Assembly (NCBI GenBank): GCA_033297205.1
Contig: MU859113.1
Coordinates: 124,001-188,000, forward strand
DNA length: 64,000 bases
Reading direction: 5' to 3'
From: Pseudoneurospora amorphoporcata
Taxonomy: Eukaryota; Ascomycota; Sordariomycetes; Sordariales; Sordariaceae
The notes under the pieces are model-generated. The model saw only the letters and a program-made list of their open reading frames with translations, had not been told where the DNA came from and ran no database searches. Position 1 is the first letter of the stretch. Each line of letters begins with the position of its first letter. Positions 9,809 through 20,754 of this stretch are shown in pieces. A program made the position numbers and the translations under genes.

Positions 9809-11195
9809 ATGCAACAACTCCCCTGCGGCTGCCGCCGCGTCGGCCGACGCACCTGCATCGAGCCCAACTGCCTCAACGAAGCCGTAGAGTCCAAAAACGA
9901 CCTTTACTTCTGCCCCATCGCCCGCGAGCGCAACCTTCGTCACACCGGCGAGCCCGAGCTCTGTCCCGTCGAGCTGCCCGCCAACACTTGGACGCAGATC
10001 AAACACACGGGGAGATGTGCTAGACACAAAAAGGAGATGGTGGAGAAGTTGCAGAGGGAGATGAAGAGAAAACAAAAAGAGGAGGAGAGGAGGAAGGAGT
10101 TGGAAAAAGAGAAGGAGATGAAGGAAAAGGAGGAGGAAAGGGAGAGGATGAGGGGTGGAAATAGAGGGACGGGGACGGGGACGGGGTTGGGATTAATAAG
10201 GGAGGGGGTTGTTGAGAGGGGGAATGGGAGTGGGATGGACGTGGATGAATTCAAGCATGTGAATAAAGTCTTGGAGGCCCGGGATAGGGCGAGGGCGGCG
10301 GGAGGTGTGGATGTGGAAGTGGGTGTGGAAAGCATGAGTGAGAGTGGACTGGAAATGGGAATGGGACCGATGAGTGAGGGGTTGAGGAGGATGGCGGTGG
10401 AGGAGGAGAGGAAGAAGGAAGGAGAAAAAGAGAAGGCGATAAGAATGGAGTGGGAGAAGAGGGTGATGGAACAGGAGATGGCGAAGGCAGACAAAGAAAG
10501 AAAGGAGAAGGAGGAAAGGAGAAAGGAGAAGGAAAAACAGAAAAGGGAGGAAGAAGAAGAACAATTGAGGCGATTGTCCATGACGAAGGAGGAAAGGATG
10601 GAGTACGCAAAAAAACGGTACACCGGCATCGAAGCCACAGGAAAAGTCCAAACGGCAACGGAAATGCTGCAAGATATAGTAGCAAAGGACTGGGAGGAAG
10701 AGGCCAGGCTTGGTGGCCCCCGGGATGGCTGAAGCGGCGAAAGTTGCGGGAGCACGTAAAGTCTCGGAGATGCGACTGCGTCTGGAGATGGAGGCCAGGG
10801 GTATTGCGGGTTCAAGCCCCATGTCCGCTAACAACCCTACGAGCAGAAATGTATCCAGTAACTCCTTGTCCGCCGTGTCCCGACCGAACTAGCCGGCACG
10901 GCCAGCTAGGGGTGCGGGTGCGGGCGCGGGTTTCTATCAGGATCCCGGGACCCCCAGACCCGATCCTCTTGATTACACCGGGACCCAAATGACGGGTAGC
11001 TGGTGGGGGGTGCCTGACATGACTAACCCCATCATTAGTTCGGCGGTGGCTAATGCTACAAGTACAGGTAGGAGTGTCTCCGGAGGTTCTGTGAACCGGG
11101 CCCCACCGTCGGCGGGAGATGCGTATGAGGATGTTGAGGCTGGGGTTAACAGGAGGGTGGATGAGGCTGGGGATAATTTTTTCGATGGAGATTAG
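9809..11195 (+). pseudogene. Cys-rich N terminus plus charged coiled-coil protein; frame broken twice
   Basis: From the ATG at 9809 the frame runs 307 residues to a TGA at 10730-10732. The first 75 residues hold eight Cys in a pattern 'CGCRRVGRRTC...C...C...C...C'. A long Lys/Glu/Arg coiled coil (about 75-290) with Gly/Met-rich insertions follows. Coding-like sequence then continues in the next frame, entered by one base around the CCCCCGGG at 10712-10719: 'AEAAKVAGARKVSEMRLRLEME' reads as more helix. This frame reaches a TAG at 10890-10892, but the same frame continues with plausible protein (for example 'GSWWGVPDMTNPIISSAVAN') to TAG at 11193-11195. No intron that resolves both breaks was found. 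The reading is one indel plus one nonsense codon, or two sequencing errors. I do not recognise the family. The short 307-residue product is the conservative alternative. Confidence 0.5.
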
Positions 11196-11407
11196 GCAGA
11201 TAGTTTGGTAGAATAGTTGGTGAAGTCTGGTGCTCAAGGTTTTAGTGGAGATGAAAAGGTGATAATAGAGAAGAGGGTATATTCCAGGGGTTGATGTAGA
11301 GGACCGCAAATAATGCACTAGAATAAAATCTTTTTTGGGGCGGTCTGCCCCAGGTTTCACAGGTTATGTAAGTCCATGATGCGGGAATTATAAACATCCA
11401 ATAACAA

Positions 11408-11497
11408 GGGCCGCTGGTCTAGTGGTATGATTCTCGCTTAGGGTTCAATCCTGAGCATTCTTGCGAGAGGTCCCGGGTTCAATCCCCGGGTGGCCCC
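11408..11497 (+). tRNA. tRNA-Pro (AGG) with 18-nt intron
   Basis: A seven-base-pair acceptor stem (GGGCCGC with GTGGCCC, discriminator C) and a T arm 'CCCGGGTTCAATCCCCGGG' are clear. The anticodon stem CTCGC/GCGAG encloses a loop TTAGGG...T. The anticodon is AGG, and 18 extra bases follow position 37, the standard place for a nuclear tRNA intron. B-box and A-box spacing is normal. Confidence 0.93.
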
Positions 11498-12157
11498 ATT
11501 CTTTTTCCGTCATTTTTTTTTTTTTTAACTCTCCCATGTTCTTCGTTTTCTTTTGCGTTCTGTTTTTTGTCTTTTGCGTTCGTTCACTTAACTATTTGTC
11601 TCGGGCAGTTAGGTATTCCGTAAGCTCCATTTTCTTGGTGCCAGATAGGGAGGTAGCTATGTAGGAAATTGTACATAGGACCTGTAAAGCAGTGTTGGAT
11701 AATACCAACGATAGTCGTGTATAACAGCAACAAGCACAGAAAATGCAAACTTTCGCTAACTTTCAAAATTTGGATGCTTCGCATCAGAGCATCAAGTTCT
11801 CACTCTTCAGCGCACCCGTTTCACCTCCTACATACAGTTCTCATAGCACTTAACACCACCTTCCATCTTGTATCGTCCTGTCACTATCACCAATATCACT
11901 CCGCTCCGCAAGTCCGCATCTACGTCCTTTCCTTTTTATCTATTATTATTTACTAAATCCACATCAGAAAATAACCACCAGCCCAGTCACATCTACCCCC
12001 CCCCCCCAAAAAATCAGCATCGCACAATTAACCACCAAACGCCACTGAACAATGCAAAGTCCAAATTCCAAATTCCAAAATCCAAAAGCCATAACCCAAA
12101 AGCCACAAGCTACAAGCCAAAGGAAGAGATGAAAAAAAAAGGAGGAAAAAAACAAAA
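11498..12157. other. Intergenic region between tRNA-Pro and 5S rRNA
   Basis: A T10-plus run just downstream of the tRNA (11512-11526) can serve as the Pol III terminator. The rest is pyrimidine- and A-rich with short poly-C (about 11996-12007) and no gene. A block of repeated 'AATTCCAAATTCCAAAATCC' type sequence occurs near 12061-12085. Confidence 0.5.
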
Positions 12158-12276
12158 ACATACAACACCAGGGATTCGCTGGTCGTCACCGACCCAACTA
12201 CTAGTCTGGCCCTCACTGGCTTATCTATGGGAGAGCGGACGGGATCCCGAGTTTTCCAGTGGGTATGGTCGTATGT
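12158..12276 (-). rRNA. 5S rRNA (copy 1)
   Basis: 119 nt, read on the minus strand, beginning ACATACGACCATACCC and ending GGTGTTGTATGT. The ends pair as helix I, and the internal control region around 'AGTAGTTGGGTCGGTGACGA' matches Neurospora-type 5S RNA. T-rich sequence follows on the minus strand as a Pol III terminator. It is identical base for base to the copy at 51619-51737 on the other strand. Confidence 0.95.
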
Positions 12277-12869
12277 GCTTTTGTGTACTTTAGCAAGTGG
12301 TTATAATGGTGTGCAGCATTCGATGATCGATCCGAATAGTGTGAGAGGGTGGGAATATGACGGATTAGGTATGGTTTTGGCGATGGTGTTGGTGATGGTG
12401 GTGGTGATGATGATGGTGATGGTGATGGTGATGGTGATGGTGATGGTGATGGTGATGGTGATGGTGATGGTGATGGTGATGGTGATGATGATGGTGATGG
12501 TGATGGTGATGGTGATGGTGATGGTGATGGTGATGGTGGTGGTGACGGTGATGGTGATGGTGATGGTGGTGGTGACGGTGATGGTGACGGTGATGGTGAT
12601 GGTCGGTGATGTTGATGGTAATGGCGGACAAGTCAACGGGGTGAGGACTACAAGTTACAAAAAACCGGGCTGCATCCATCCAATATAGGTACATCATTGA
12701 CATTAACGTTAAAAAACATCATGTTCGCTATGGTATCTGGTATCCAAAAAGCAGCAAGCAAGCAAGCAAGCTAGGTAGGTAGGTATATACAGCTGACCCC
12801 TCTCCTCCCACCCCTCTCCTCAACAACAACACGGGCAACAACAAGGATATATCCAAATCCAACTCCAAA
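12277..12869. other. Repeat-bearing intergenic region
   Basis: Apart from the hexanucleotide repeat, this stretch holds a CAAG tetranucleotide run (about 12752-12770) directly followed by a TAGG run (12771-12783). It lies in the 3' flank of the minus-strand gene that ends at 12870. Confidence 0.6.
12366..12610. repeat. GGTGAT hexanucleotide microsatellite
   Basis: About 240 bp consists almost wholly of GGTGAT, with GGTGGT and GGTGAC variants. It is open in all frames on both strands, so the apparent Met-Val and His-rich reading frames here are artefacts of the repeat. Confidence 0.95.
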
Positions 12870-15800
12870 TCACGCCCACCCAACCACTTTCTTCTTCTGC
12901 TCCTGATATTGTTCGACGCCTGCACCTCCACCTCCACCTCCACCCCGAACAATCGATGTTCTTCTCCCCAAGGAACCATTTTCTTGAAGCGGCGGCTTCT
13001 GTGACGTACAAGTGCTCGACACCACTACTCCCGAGGTCCCCGAGGTCTCATACTCCTCGCTTTCCTCATCAACAGGAGGACAGCAGCCTGTTCCTGTTCC
13101 ACCTCCCAGTCCTACTCCCACCGGTGACATGGACATCATAACAGGAGGACCAAGAAGCGAAGGCTGCTGCTGCTGTCCCTGGCCCTGAGGCGACACTCCC
13201 ACTCCCATTCCCATTCCCAATCCCAGTCCCCCCATCTCATTAGAATTAGGAGAGACAAACCCCGGAACAGGCGCCATGGGCATAGTCACCGCTTGAATCT
13301 TATTCGTAAGCGTGGGACTGATTGACCTCCCCTGCTGCTCGCTTCCTCCCGCTCCTGGTTGGGAAGTGCTCAATATCGAGTAAGGACTTCTCTTTGGATC
13401 ATACGACGCACCAAGGACACCCGCCCCGAAATGACCGCCGGTCGTGGCAGCGAAAGGGGAACCAGGAGCAGCCGGGTCAACTAGTTGCGGTTGCGGCGCC
13501 CTTTCAGCCCGGGGACTTCCCTCCCGAGAGCTCATGATGCTGGCTTGAGAGCCTGCCCACGTCTTTTTGCGCAGCTTATTGATCGAATCGAACTCATCAT
13601 CGTCCATGAGGGCCAGTTGCGCCAGGGTAGGACTTTGCAGAGATGTCGAGTTGCGAGCATCGATCGATGGCGGAAGATGGAGGCTCATGATGGAGTTACG
13701 ATTAGAGTACTCGGACGTTTCGGTGATAGGTGTCAGGGTAGGCTCGCGACATACGACGCGGCCACTCTTGGACCGGAAGACGCCCTCGCCTGCAGGGCCA
13801 AAGTAGCCACCGTAGGAATACAGGAAGGGGTTCTCGTTTTCGGTATTCCGGCTGGAGGATGAGCTGCCGTGGCCGTAACCTGCTTGGGCCATGGGAGCAG
13901 AGTAGAAACCAAACTCTTGACCGTACCAGCCCTCTTGGTCGTTCGCTAGGGCACTGGCGTTCGCTTCGGCAATGATGTCCTCGTCGTCAAATTCATAGTC
14001 ATCTAGGCCGTTGCCGAAACCATCGTCATCATCGTTCTCGTAGTCGTCCAGCTCGTTCTGCTGCACCAAGTCGCGCGACTGGGCCGAATCGGTGGGTGAC
14101 GTGACAGTAGGCTCTTCGGGTATAGCGGGTGACGAACTTCTCCGGAACTTGCCGGATTCTGCTGCTCTTTGTGCTGCTTCGGCCAGGGCAGCCTGGTATG
14201 CCATATCGAGGCCAGATATCGACACTTGTTGCATGGGCTGGGTGGGAATTGGAGGGAGCTGGGTAGGGGAAAGGTCCTCCCCAGTCGCAAGGGCATGCAT
14301 GGAACCGGTAGCCGTCGACTGTACAGAATCAACACTAGGGGCAGCCGCGGCGTTGGACTCAGCTAATTGAGCCAGCTGCCGGGCCCGCGCCTGCTCAGCC
14401 GCCCTGGCAAAAGCACCGGGGATCGGACGGCCATATTGATCGGTGTCATCAAGATCGAAGAGGTTCTCATCAAAATGGGTACCATCGCCCTGAAAGTCTA
14501 GCTCATCCGCCAACCCGTTGTCAAAGTAGATGTCGTTATCATCTTCTCTGCGGGTAGGGTTGGTCGGTGGTAACCCGATAGGAACAGGTTCGGGCGTGAT
14601 CGGTGCGTGAGCGGTTTCGGGACTTGGTGACTGCTGTGGTATCGGAACAGCTAGTGCGGGAGCAGCATGGTCAGGGAGCAAGGCACATTCTGGTAAATCC
14701 GGGGTGCTGTTCTCCGTTACAGACGAAGCGACGGGTTGGTCTGTCTCGTTGCTGGGTGTTGAGGCGATGACAGGACTACGAGGGGTGATGGGTCCCGAGG
14801 TTTTGTTTGATCTCTGAAACTCAAACCCAGCAAAGTTCTCTTGATCATTGTCTGGGTCGGTATCCGGATCGTAGTAGTTGTCTTGACTTTCGTCAGGGGG
14901 CTCTTCATAATCGGCATTGACACCAGGGATTGGTTCCTGCAGATCATCGTAGTCTGCATTAACCCCAGGAATCGGCTCCTCCATGTAGTCGTCCTCGTAA
15001 TCGGCATTCACACCAGGGATTGGCTCTTCCAGACCGTCGTCGTCCATCATGGCGTCGTAGTCGAAATCTTCCTCTTCCAGGTCGTCAAATCTGGAGTCGT
15101 GTTCTTGCCTCAGCGCACTTGTGGCGCCGCCCCCCTTCTCCCGTTGACGCTGCCGATGTCGTTCTTCCAACGCCTTCTCCTCATCGGCTGAGCCCATCAT
15201 GTCGAAACTGAACCGAGAAGATGTGCTCTTCATGTGTTTCGGGAGTCCGAACAAGGCAGAGTCACGGATGGATCGCTTAGACAGGTTGCGTGATCTCGCA
15301 GTTCGGACTGAAGCATTAGCGTTGGTCCCAGCTGTCGTTCCGGTCAGAGTGTCCTGAGATGCCACCGAGGATGAAGGACCCAAGGCTGGAACGGGATCAT
15401 CCCTGAGTTGTACCGGTGGCCGCGCGTCCTGTTCCTCCGGCGAAGGGTTGTCAAAAGTTGGTGATGGTAAGTTATCTTGTGGTATTGATCTCACATCACT
15501 GTTGATCCTGGTCAGCTCCTCACCCTCCCCCCCCGAGCTAGAGGATATGGCAACGTCATTGAGGCCAGGAACCAGGGGCTGTAACGGCCCAACCAAGGTG
15601 CTGCCCGTACTCGGTTCCGCTGTGTGGGACTTCGACGTAGCATCGTTACCTGGCGACTCCTTTACGGGACTGACAACAACCTCATTCTGCGACGTCGTCC
15701 TCTTGGGTCTGGGAGCACTGAAATCGTGGACCTTGGTACCCCGGATACGCGGGTCATAGGTAGGCTCGGGCACGGAAGACAGGGGTGGCAGATCCGGTGG

Positions 15801-16382
15801 GTTTTGGGCCGTCTTCCTCCTCATCCACAAATTGGACACTGAGTGCTTCTTGAGGAAGGGCAAGGACTTTTTGGCTTTCGCGGATTCCGGCGTTGTCACT
15901 GGCTCGCTGGCCATGCGCTTCCCCGCCGGACGCTTGCCGAACGGACCACTGCTGTTAAGGTCGGTTGGGGTCACGAAGGACGAGATCTTACTCAGTCTCG
16001 TGGCCAAGGACGCCCGAGCAGCGGCGGCAGTGTCAATGGGCGGCGGGGGCTGTTTTGTTCGCGACTTGTGACTCTCCGAAGGTTGACTAGAGGCCGAACT
16101 TCCGGCGGAGCGATACATCTGTAAAGGCATTCCGCTGACTGAACCTGCCGCACTGACGCCTCCATTGTCGCTGATATTCGGTATCGGTTTTGGGGTCGTC
16201 GACAGGGCAGACGGAAGATGGGAGGAGCTGGCTGATTTGGCTGACTGTGGTCGGCCATCGGGAACTGTCGGAGTCTGGGATGCTGTATCCAGATCCAAGG
16301 AGCTCACTTGGCCCGGCACGGGAGACGACGGCGTAGAAGGTTGCCGTCGGAGGTGTAGTCGCGACAACATTGTGGGGGCCAT
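12870..16382 (-). CDS. Large, mostly disordered Ser/Pro-rich protein with PIPGVNADY repeats (1170 aa)
   Basis: A single uninterrupted frame of 1170 codons runs from ATG at 16382-16380. Residues 1-430 are Ser/Thr/Pro-rich with basic patches, such as 'KKSLPFLKKHSVSNLWMRRK' near 171-190. An ordered-looking segment follows ('FGLPKHMKSTSSRFSFDMM' about 378-396, then 'EEKALEERHRQRQREK'). Three near-perfect copies of (E/Q)EPIPGVNADY separated by acidic residues occupy 452-494. A second acidic region with 'DFQGDGTHFDENLFDLDDTDQYG' type sequence lies near 630-655. Gly/Gln-rich low complexity ends the protein. There is no signal peptide, membrane helix or enzyme motif. I do not recognise the family; a cytoplasmic scaffold or regulatory role would be guesswork. 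A 5' intron outside the coding frame cannot be excluded. Confidence 0.85.
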   Translation of the reverse strand: MAPTMLSRLHLRRQPSTPSSPVPGQVSSLDLDTASQTPTVPDGRPQSAKSASSSHLPSALSTTPKPIPNISDNGGVSAAGSVSGMPLQMYRSAGSSASSQPSESHKSRTKQPPPPIDTAAAARASLATRLSKISSFVTPTDLNSSGPFGKRPAGKRMASEPVTTPESAKAKKSLPFLKKHSVSNLWMRRKTAQNPPDLPPLSSVPEPTYDPRIRGTKVHDFSAPRPKRTTSQNEVVVSPVKESPGNDATSKSHTAEPSTGSTLVGPLQPLVPGLNDVAISSSSGGEGEELTRINSDVRSIPQDNLPSPTFDNPSPEEQDARPPVQLRDDPVPALGPSSSVASQDTLTGTTAGTNANASVRTARSRNLSKRSIRDSALFGLPKHMKSTSSRFSFDMMGSADEEKALEERHRQRQREKGGGATSALRQEHDSRFDDLEEEDFDYDAMMDDDGLEEPIPGVNADYEDDYMEEPIPGVNADYDDLQEPIPGVNADYEEPPDESQDNYYDPDTDPDNDQENFAGFEFQRSNKTSGPITPRSPVIASTPSNETDQPVASSVTENSTPDLPECALLPDHAAPALAVPIPQQSPSPETAHAPITPEPVPIGLPPTNPTRREDDNDIYFDNGLADELDFQGDGTHFDENLFDLDDTDQYGRPIPGAFARAAEQARARQLAQLAESNAAAAPSVDSVQSTATGSMHALATGEDLSPTQLPPIPTQPMQQVSISGLDMAYQAALAEAAQRAAESGKFRRSSSPAIPEEPTVTSPTDSAQSRDLVQQNELDDYENDDDDGFGNGLDDYEFDDEDIIAEANASALANDQEGWYGQEFGFYSAPMAQAGYGHGSSSSSRNTENENPFLYSYGGYFGPAGEGVFRSKSGRVVCREPTLTPITETSEYSNRNSIMSLHLPPSIDARNSTSLQSPTLAQLALMDDDEFDSINKLRKKTWAGSQASIMSSREGSPRAERAPQPQLVDPAAPGSPFAATTGGHFGAGVLGASYDPKRSPYSILSTSQPGAGGSEQQGRSISPTLTNKIQAVTMPMAPVPGFVSPNSNEMGGLGLGMGMGVGVSPQGQGQQQQPSLLGPPVMMSMSPVGVGLGGGTGTGCCPPVDEESEEYETSGTSGVVVSSTCTSQKPPLQENGSLGRRTSIVRGGGGGGGAGVEQYQEQKKKVVGWA

Positions 16383-17822
16383 CGATCTCGACTCCTAGGT
16401 ATATATATGTATGTTGTAGGAAGCTCGTACGGCGAGGCTATCTGATAGGCGAAATCTACCTAGCGAGGATCGACGTGGTTAGGGGGATAGCATCGAACAC
16501 CCCTATGGGAGCGTGGCCCCGTGGACGAGTCGGGAGCAATTGATGGTGGCTCAATGACGTCGGCGGGAGAATAAGTAAACTCGGTTCGATGTTGTGGTCG
16601 GGATGGAAAAAGGTAGAGATGCCGTCGTCGTTGTTCTCTTGTGCGGATGATGTCGTCGAACAACAGGCGGGGTCGCACTAATGCAAGGGGAAATCCGACT
16701 CTTGTCGTTGATTATTCGGTCTAGCGGCCGCGGATGACCGAGATGAGGTTCGAATTGCGATGCCGTCTGTCTGGTTTTATGTTATGGTATGGAGCAAGCA
16801 AATGGGTATCCAAAAAGAAAACAAGCAGCAAAAATTGACCTGTCGAGTAGTCCAGAGCCAGCTTCTCGATCACGGGCTTGTCTTTCGAGGCCGGGTGTCA
16901 ATGGCGATAGACTTGGTTGAGGTTTCCTCGAAAGGAAGAATGCCCGGAAAGAGGGGAAATCGGGAAAGTGGAAGAAGACTGAAGTCGCGAGCGATAAGCG
17001 GAAATTGCAAGTCGCAAGGACCGGATTGAAGATGGAGAAAAAGGTTCAATGTCGCAACTGCTACTTCCAGGGCATGTCGGGTTCGTTTCTAGCGAATGAC
17101 CGCTGAAGATTCGCCTTGTGTGCATGGTTAGCACGGTACCTAGCGTAGGTACATTATGTAGCTTGCCTGCTGCAATGTGGAGTCTCAGACATCGGGTGAG
17201 CTTGCCGATCCGCTTAAAATGACAGTGTTTGGGATAGCATTGCCCGCAAACTGCCAGCTCTTGGCTTCAAGATCGTCGCCCAAGCACTCCCCGTCGAGGA
17301 AAAGAAGCACAGTCTGTTTAACTTCCCCAGCTCCGGTGTTCCTGTCTTCACCATTCAACGCCGGCAATTTCCTTGCGCAGAAATGCTAGGGACGACGCCA
17401 AGACAGCTGCGGGGTCCTCCCTAGGTCGTCACTGTTTGGTTCCTGACACGTGGATGGACTTTCTTCTTTCTTCATCTTCAAAGTGCTTCTCTACCTCACA
17501 CTCTTCATCAACACTGCCTAAATATCAAAATGCCGACCCTAGTATACCTAGAGATGATGTAATGTGAACAAGAGGGACTGAAAAAGCCCTAGGCACCCAC
17601 ACTAATAACTCCTGTTGCGCCCAAAAAACAACTGATGATGATGCATATCCTGACCCCCTTAACCTTCCTTGCTACTTCCCACGTCTTCCTTTCTTTGCCT
17701 TCCTTGCGCCGTCAAATTTCAAATTTCAAATTTCAAAAAAAAAAAAAAAAAAAAAGCCAAATGCGACAAAAAGCAGACCAAACAGCCAAGTCCAAAATGC
17801 AGTCACAGACCTCCCAGCTCAC
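16383..17822. other. Intergenic region between two minus-strand genes
   Basis: About 1.4 kb contains the upstream region of the 1170-residue protein gene and the 3' flank of the zinc-finger-like gene. A 20-bp A tract (about 17737-17755) and a thrice-repeated 'TTTCAAA' (about 17716-17738) occur near 17.7 kb. No gene is recognised. Confidence 0.5.
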
Positions 17823-20754
17823 TCAATCAAAAGCACTAACCCCAGCCTCAACCTCAAACTGATAAGCCCCCACGTCCATATGATCCGCCGTCACCTGCCC
17901 GACCTGCCCGACACTCCCATGGGGCCCTACAGAGCCAATCTGCTGCTGAGCAGGATGCGGCATCCCATACTGCGCCTGGACCGCAGCCGGATGATGGGCC
18001 GCCACGAACTGCCCCGGCGCTCCCCAAGCCGCATGCGCATGCGTGCCTGTTGCCGGGTGCGGCGGCGGTGGGAACATGGCGTAGCTGGTGTAAAAGTAAT
18101 TGGCGGCAGGGCCACCACCATTGACGCCCACAGCAGACGCGGACGCCATGGACGCGTCTTCGGCTGTCATGGTGTAGCCTGCGGCGGACATGGCCGCGGC
18201 GGCGTGGGGAGACACGGCCATGGGGCCGCCGTTGTGCGGGGAGTGGGCCATGAATTGCGGTTGGTGAGGCGTGGCGGGGGAGTGGTGGCCGTAGTGGGAA
18301 TGGGAGTGCGAGTGCGAGTGGTAGGGCGAAGTTGGCAGACCGTGTTGTGCGTACGGGTTCATTTGTTGTTGCGCTGCTTGGGCGTTGTTGTTGTTGTTTC
18401 GGGTACCCATCCCGATCGAGGTCGGCGCGGTGCCGGTGGTCGTGTTGCTCATCTGATGCGAGGCGGCGGTGGCGGGGGCCGAGAGATGGGTCGAGGAGCC
18501 GCCTACTATTGAGAGACGGTTGCGCCCGCCGGGGCCGTTGGAGAGTTCCGAGGACGAGGTTTCGGTCGAGAGGTGCCCGTGTAGCGAGACGTAAGCTTTA
18601 AAGGTTTGCTGGACTACGTATTTGAGGCGCTCGCGGACAATGTCGGTCCCCATTGAGGAAAAATCAATGTCTTGATGCTGGATCTTATGGTCAAGAATGT
18701 CAAGGAAGAGCTTAGAGAAGGCGTCACCGTCTTTGGATGGGGAGAAGGGCGTGATTCGGGGTTTGATGTCGTGCCCTGGCTATTGTCAGTATTCCCAGTT
18801 TGAGAGGAAAAGATGGTCAAAAGAAAAGCATACTCACAAGGCGTTTCGGGACGATTGGCACCGGGGAAAAGCACGTCCCAGATCTCAAACCACTTCTCCA
18901 GCTTATGCGCCTCCTGGTTCTTCTTGCGGTTTTGCCGCTCGAGAGCTGCCCACTGGACTGCATCGATGCCTTCCTTCTGGGACGGATCCCCCAGTGTGCA
19001 CGCGTCGCTTTCTTTCTGGTGTTCCGACAAGTTGGCGAGGCAAGTTGCTCGATCTGTCCCCGGAAAGATCTTGTAGCAGCGGTTACATTGGACGGGTGAA
19101 TGTACCCGTTTCAGATGTTCCCTATATCACCCGTGGTTAACTCTGGAAACACACACACCTTTGCGATAAGGTACCTCTCCCGAGACACGGGAACTCACTT
19201 TAGCCGCTGAATGCTTTTGAACCCCGGCCCCGTACACGCCCTGTACTTGTGTTTCTTCCCATTCGCCGAGTTGGTCTGCTGAATCCCGTATTTTTCCGGG
19301 TCCCGTTTGTGGAACGGACACGCCAGCATCGGTTGGGACTCCTCGTTGCCAGCCACGCCGGGACCAGATCCCGTGTCGATGTTCTTCTCCTCGTCTTCAT
19401 CGCCATCATCACCACCGCCGCCATCACCACCTCCTCCCCAATCACCACTACCCCGTCCACCACCTCCCGCACCGCTACCAGCAAACCCTCTCCCTTCCCT
19501 ACCTCCTCCATCCGAGTTAGACCGCCGTCTCCTCTTTCTCGAGTTTCCATTCCCATTCCCGTTGGCCCCAGATCCTCCAGGCGGAGAATCCGTAAAAGAG
19601 GATTTCTCACCCCTTGATGCATCCGAGTTGCCCCTCTCTCTAAGGTTCTGGGCACCACCACCACTAGTCCCCGAACCCGTGTTCCCGAACTGCCAACTCT
19701 CAACCTTGTTCTTCACCGCCAGGCTATAATCCCTATGCAGAATCGGAATCAAGTAGGCAGCCAGCGGCATATCCCCATTGACCGCCTCAATCACCGCACG
19801 TTCCAAGTTGCCGTTCTGTCCGGACCAGTCGTTGTCGTCTTCCTCTTCTTCTTCCTCTTCTGACGAGTTATCGTCAAGGTAACCACCCATGATGTCCATG
19901 TCGTCGTCTTCTGATTCCCCGCTCTCGGCGTCGGACTCGCACGACATCATGTCTTCTGCTTCTGCCGAGCGGGGGTGAGGCCCATGAGGAGCCGAGGGGT
20001 CGACGGCAAACATGGCGTTCCGTAAGGAGCTGGGACGGGAGGGGGACCGCGTTCCTGAGGCGCTGCTGCGGCTGCTACTTCCGCTCCCGGGGCCGCCGCC
20101 GCCGCCGGTGCTGTTAGGTGCGTACCGGCCCTTTTTGGCGGGGCGGCCGGTGAAGCGGCTAACGGGCGTGATAGAGGATCTTGATGTTCTGTATAACCTC
20201 ATTAACATCATGTATTACTACTACAGTGTTCCGTTCCAGGGACTGACTTACTCATCATTCCACTTGTTCCCCATTCCCACACTCTCACGCTGCTCCAAAT
20301 CGCCTTCCTGGAAATTACACTCCGTACTCGGCTGCAACGAAGTGGCCAAGCTGCTGGTGGAAGCAGCATAACAGATAGATCCCAGGTCGGAATGCGTACC
20401 CGGTGAAGGAGAGCGCGAGCTGGCTGACGTTGCCGAGACCATGCTTCCGCTGCTCTTTCGGGCAGACCAGGCTGTTTCACTGTGACTGTAATCGTGATTG
20501 TGACTGTTCATGGGGGTGTGTTCGGGTTTGACGAAGGAGGCTAGGTTCGGGTGGTGAGGATGGGGGTGTTGGTGTTGGTGTTGGTAGGAGGGGTGAGGGG
20601 AGTGCCATTTTGTTTGTTGGGGTGCGGGTACATGTTGTGAGTGGGATGTCAGTTGTTGTTGTTGTTGCCGTGTTTGTTGTGGTTGTTGTCTGCCGTGACT
20701 GACGCCGTCTCCTGGTGTGACCGCTGACAGCGGCCCTGTGTGGTGTCGAGACAT
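17823..20754 (-). CDS. C2H2-like zinc-finger protein, fungal specific (about 909 aa)
   Basis: Proposed exons are 20754-20252, 20188-19199, 19121-18838 and 18775-17823. The introns (63, 77 and 62 bp; GTAAGT/GTGAGT/GTGAGT donors, YAG acceptors) keep phase and sum to 910 codons. The N terminus is Gln/His/Ser-rich. Exon 2 carries a Glu/Asp run, a basic 'RKRRRRSN' patch (candidate nuclear signal) and Gly-rich spacer. The conserved core spans exons 2-4: 'LACPFHKRDPEKYG', 'RACTGPGFKSIQRLKEHL', then 'RVHSPVQCNRCYKIF', 'LSEHQKESDAC' and 'KWFEIWDVLFPGANRPETP'. This Cys/His layout is that of a widespread fungal family with degenerate C2H2-like fingers, often presumed to be nuclear regulators. The C terminus is His/Ala/Gly-rich. 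The start used is the first true ATG with a leader in frame. A 4.2-kb upstream gap suggests extensive regulation, but this is inference. Confidence 0.82.

Noticed and set aside
12227..12703. Met-Val-rich and His-rich frames of 110-150 codons
   Set aside because: Translations of the GGTGAT microsatellite; all six frames are open by repetition.
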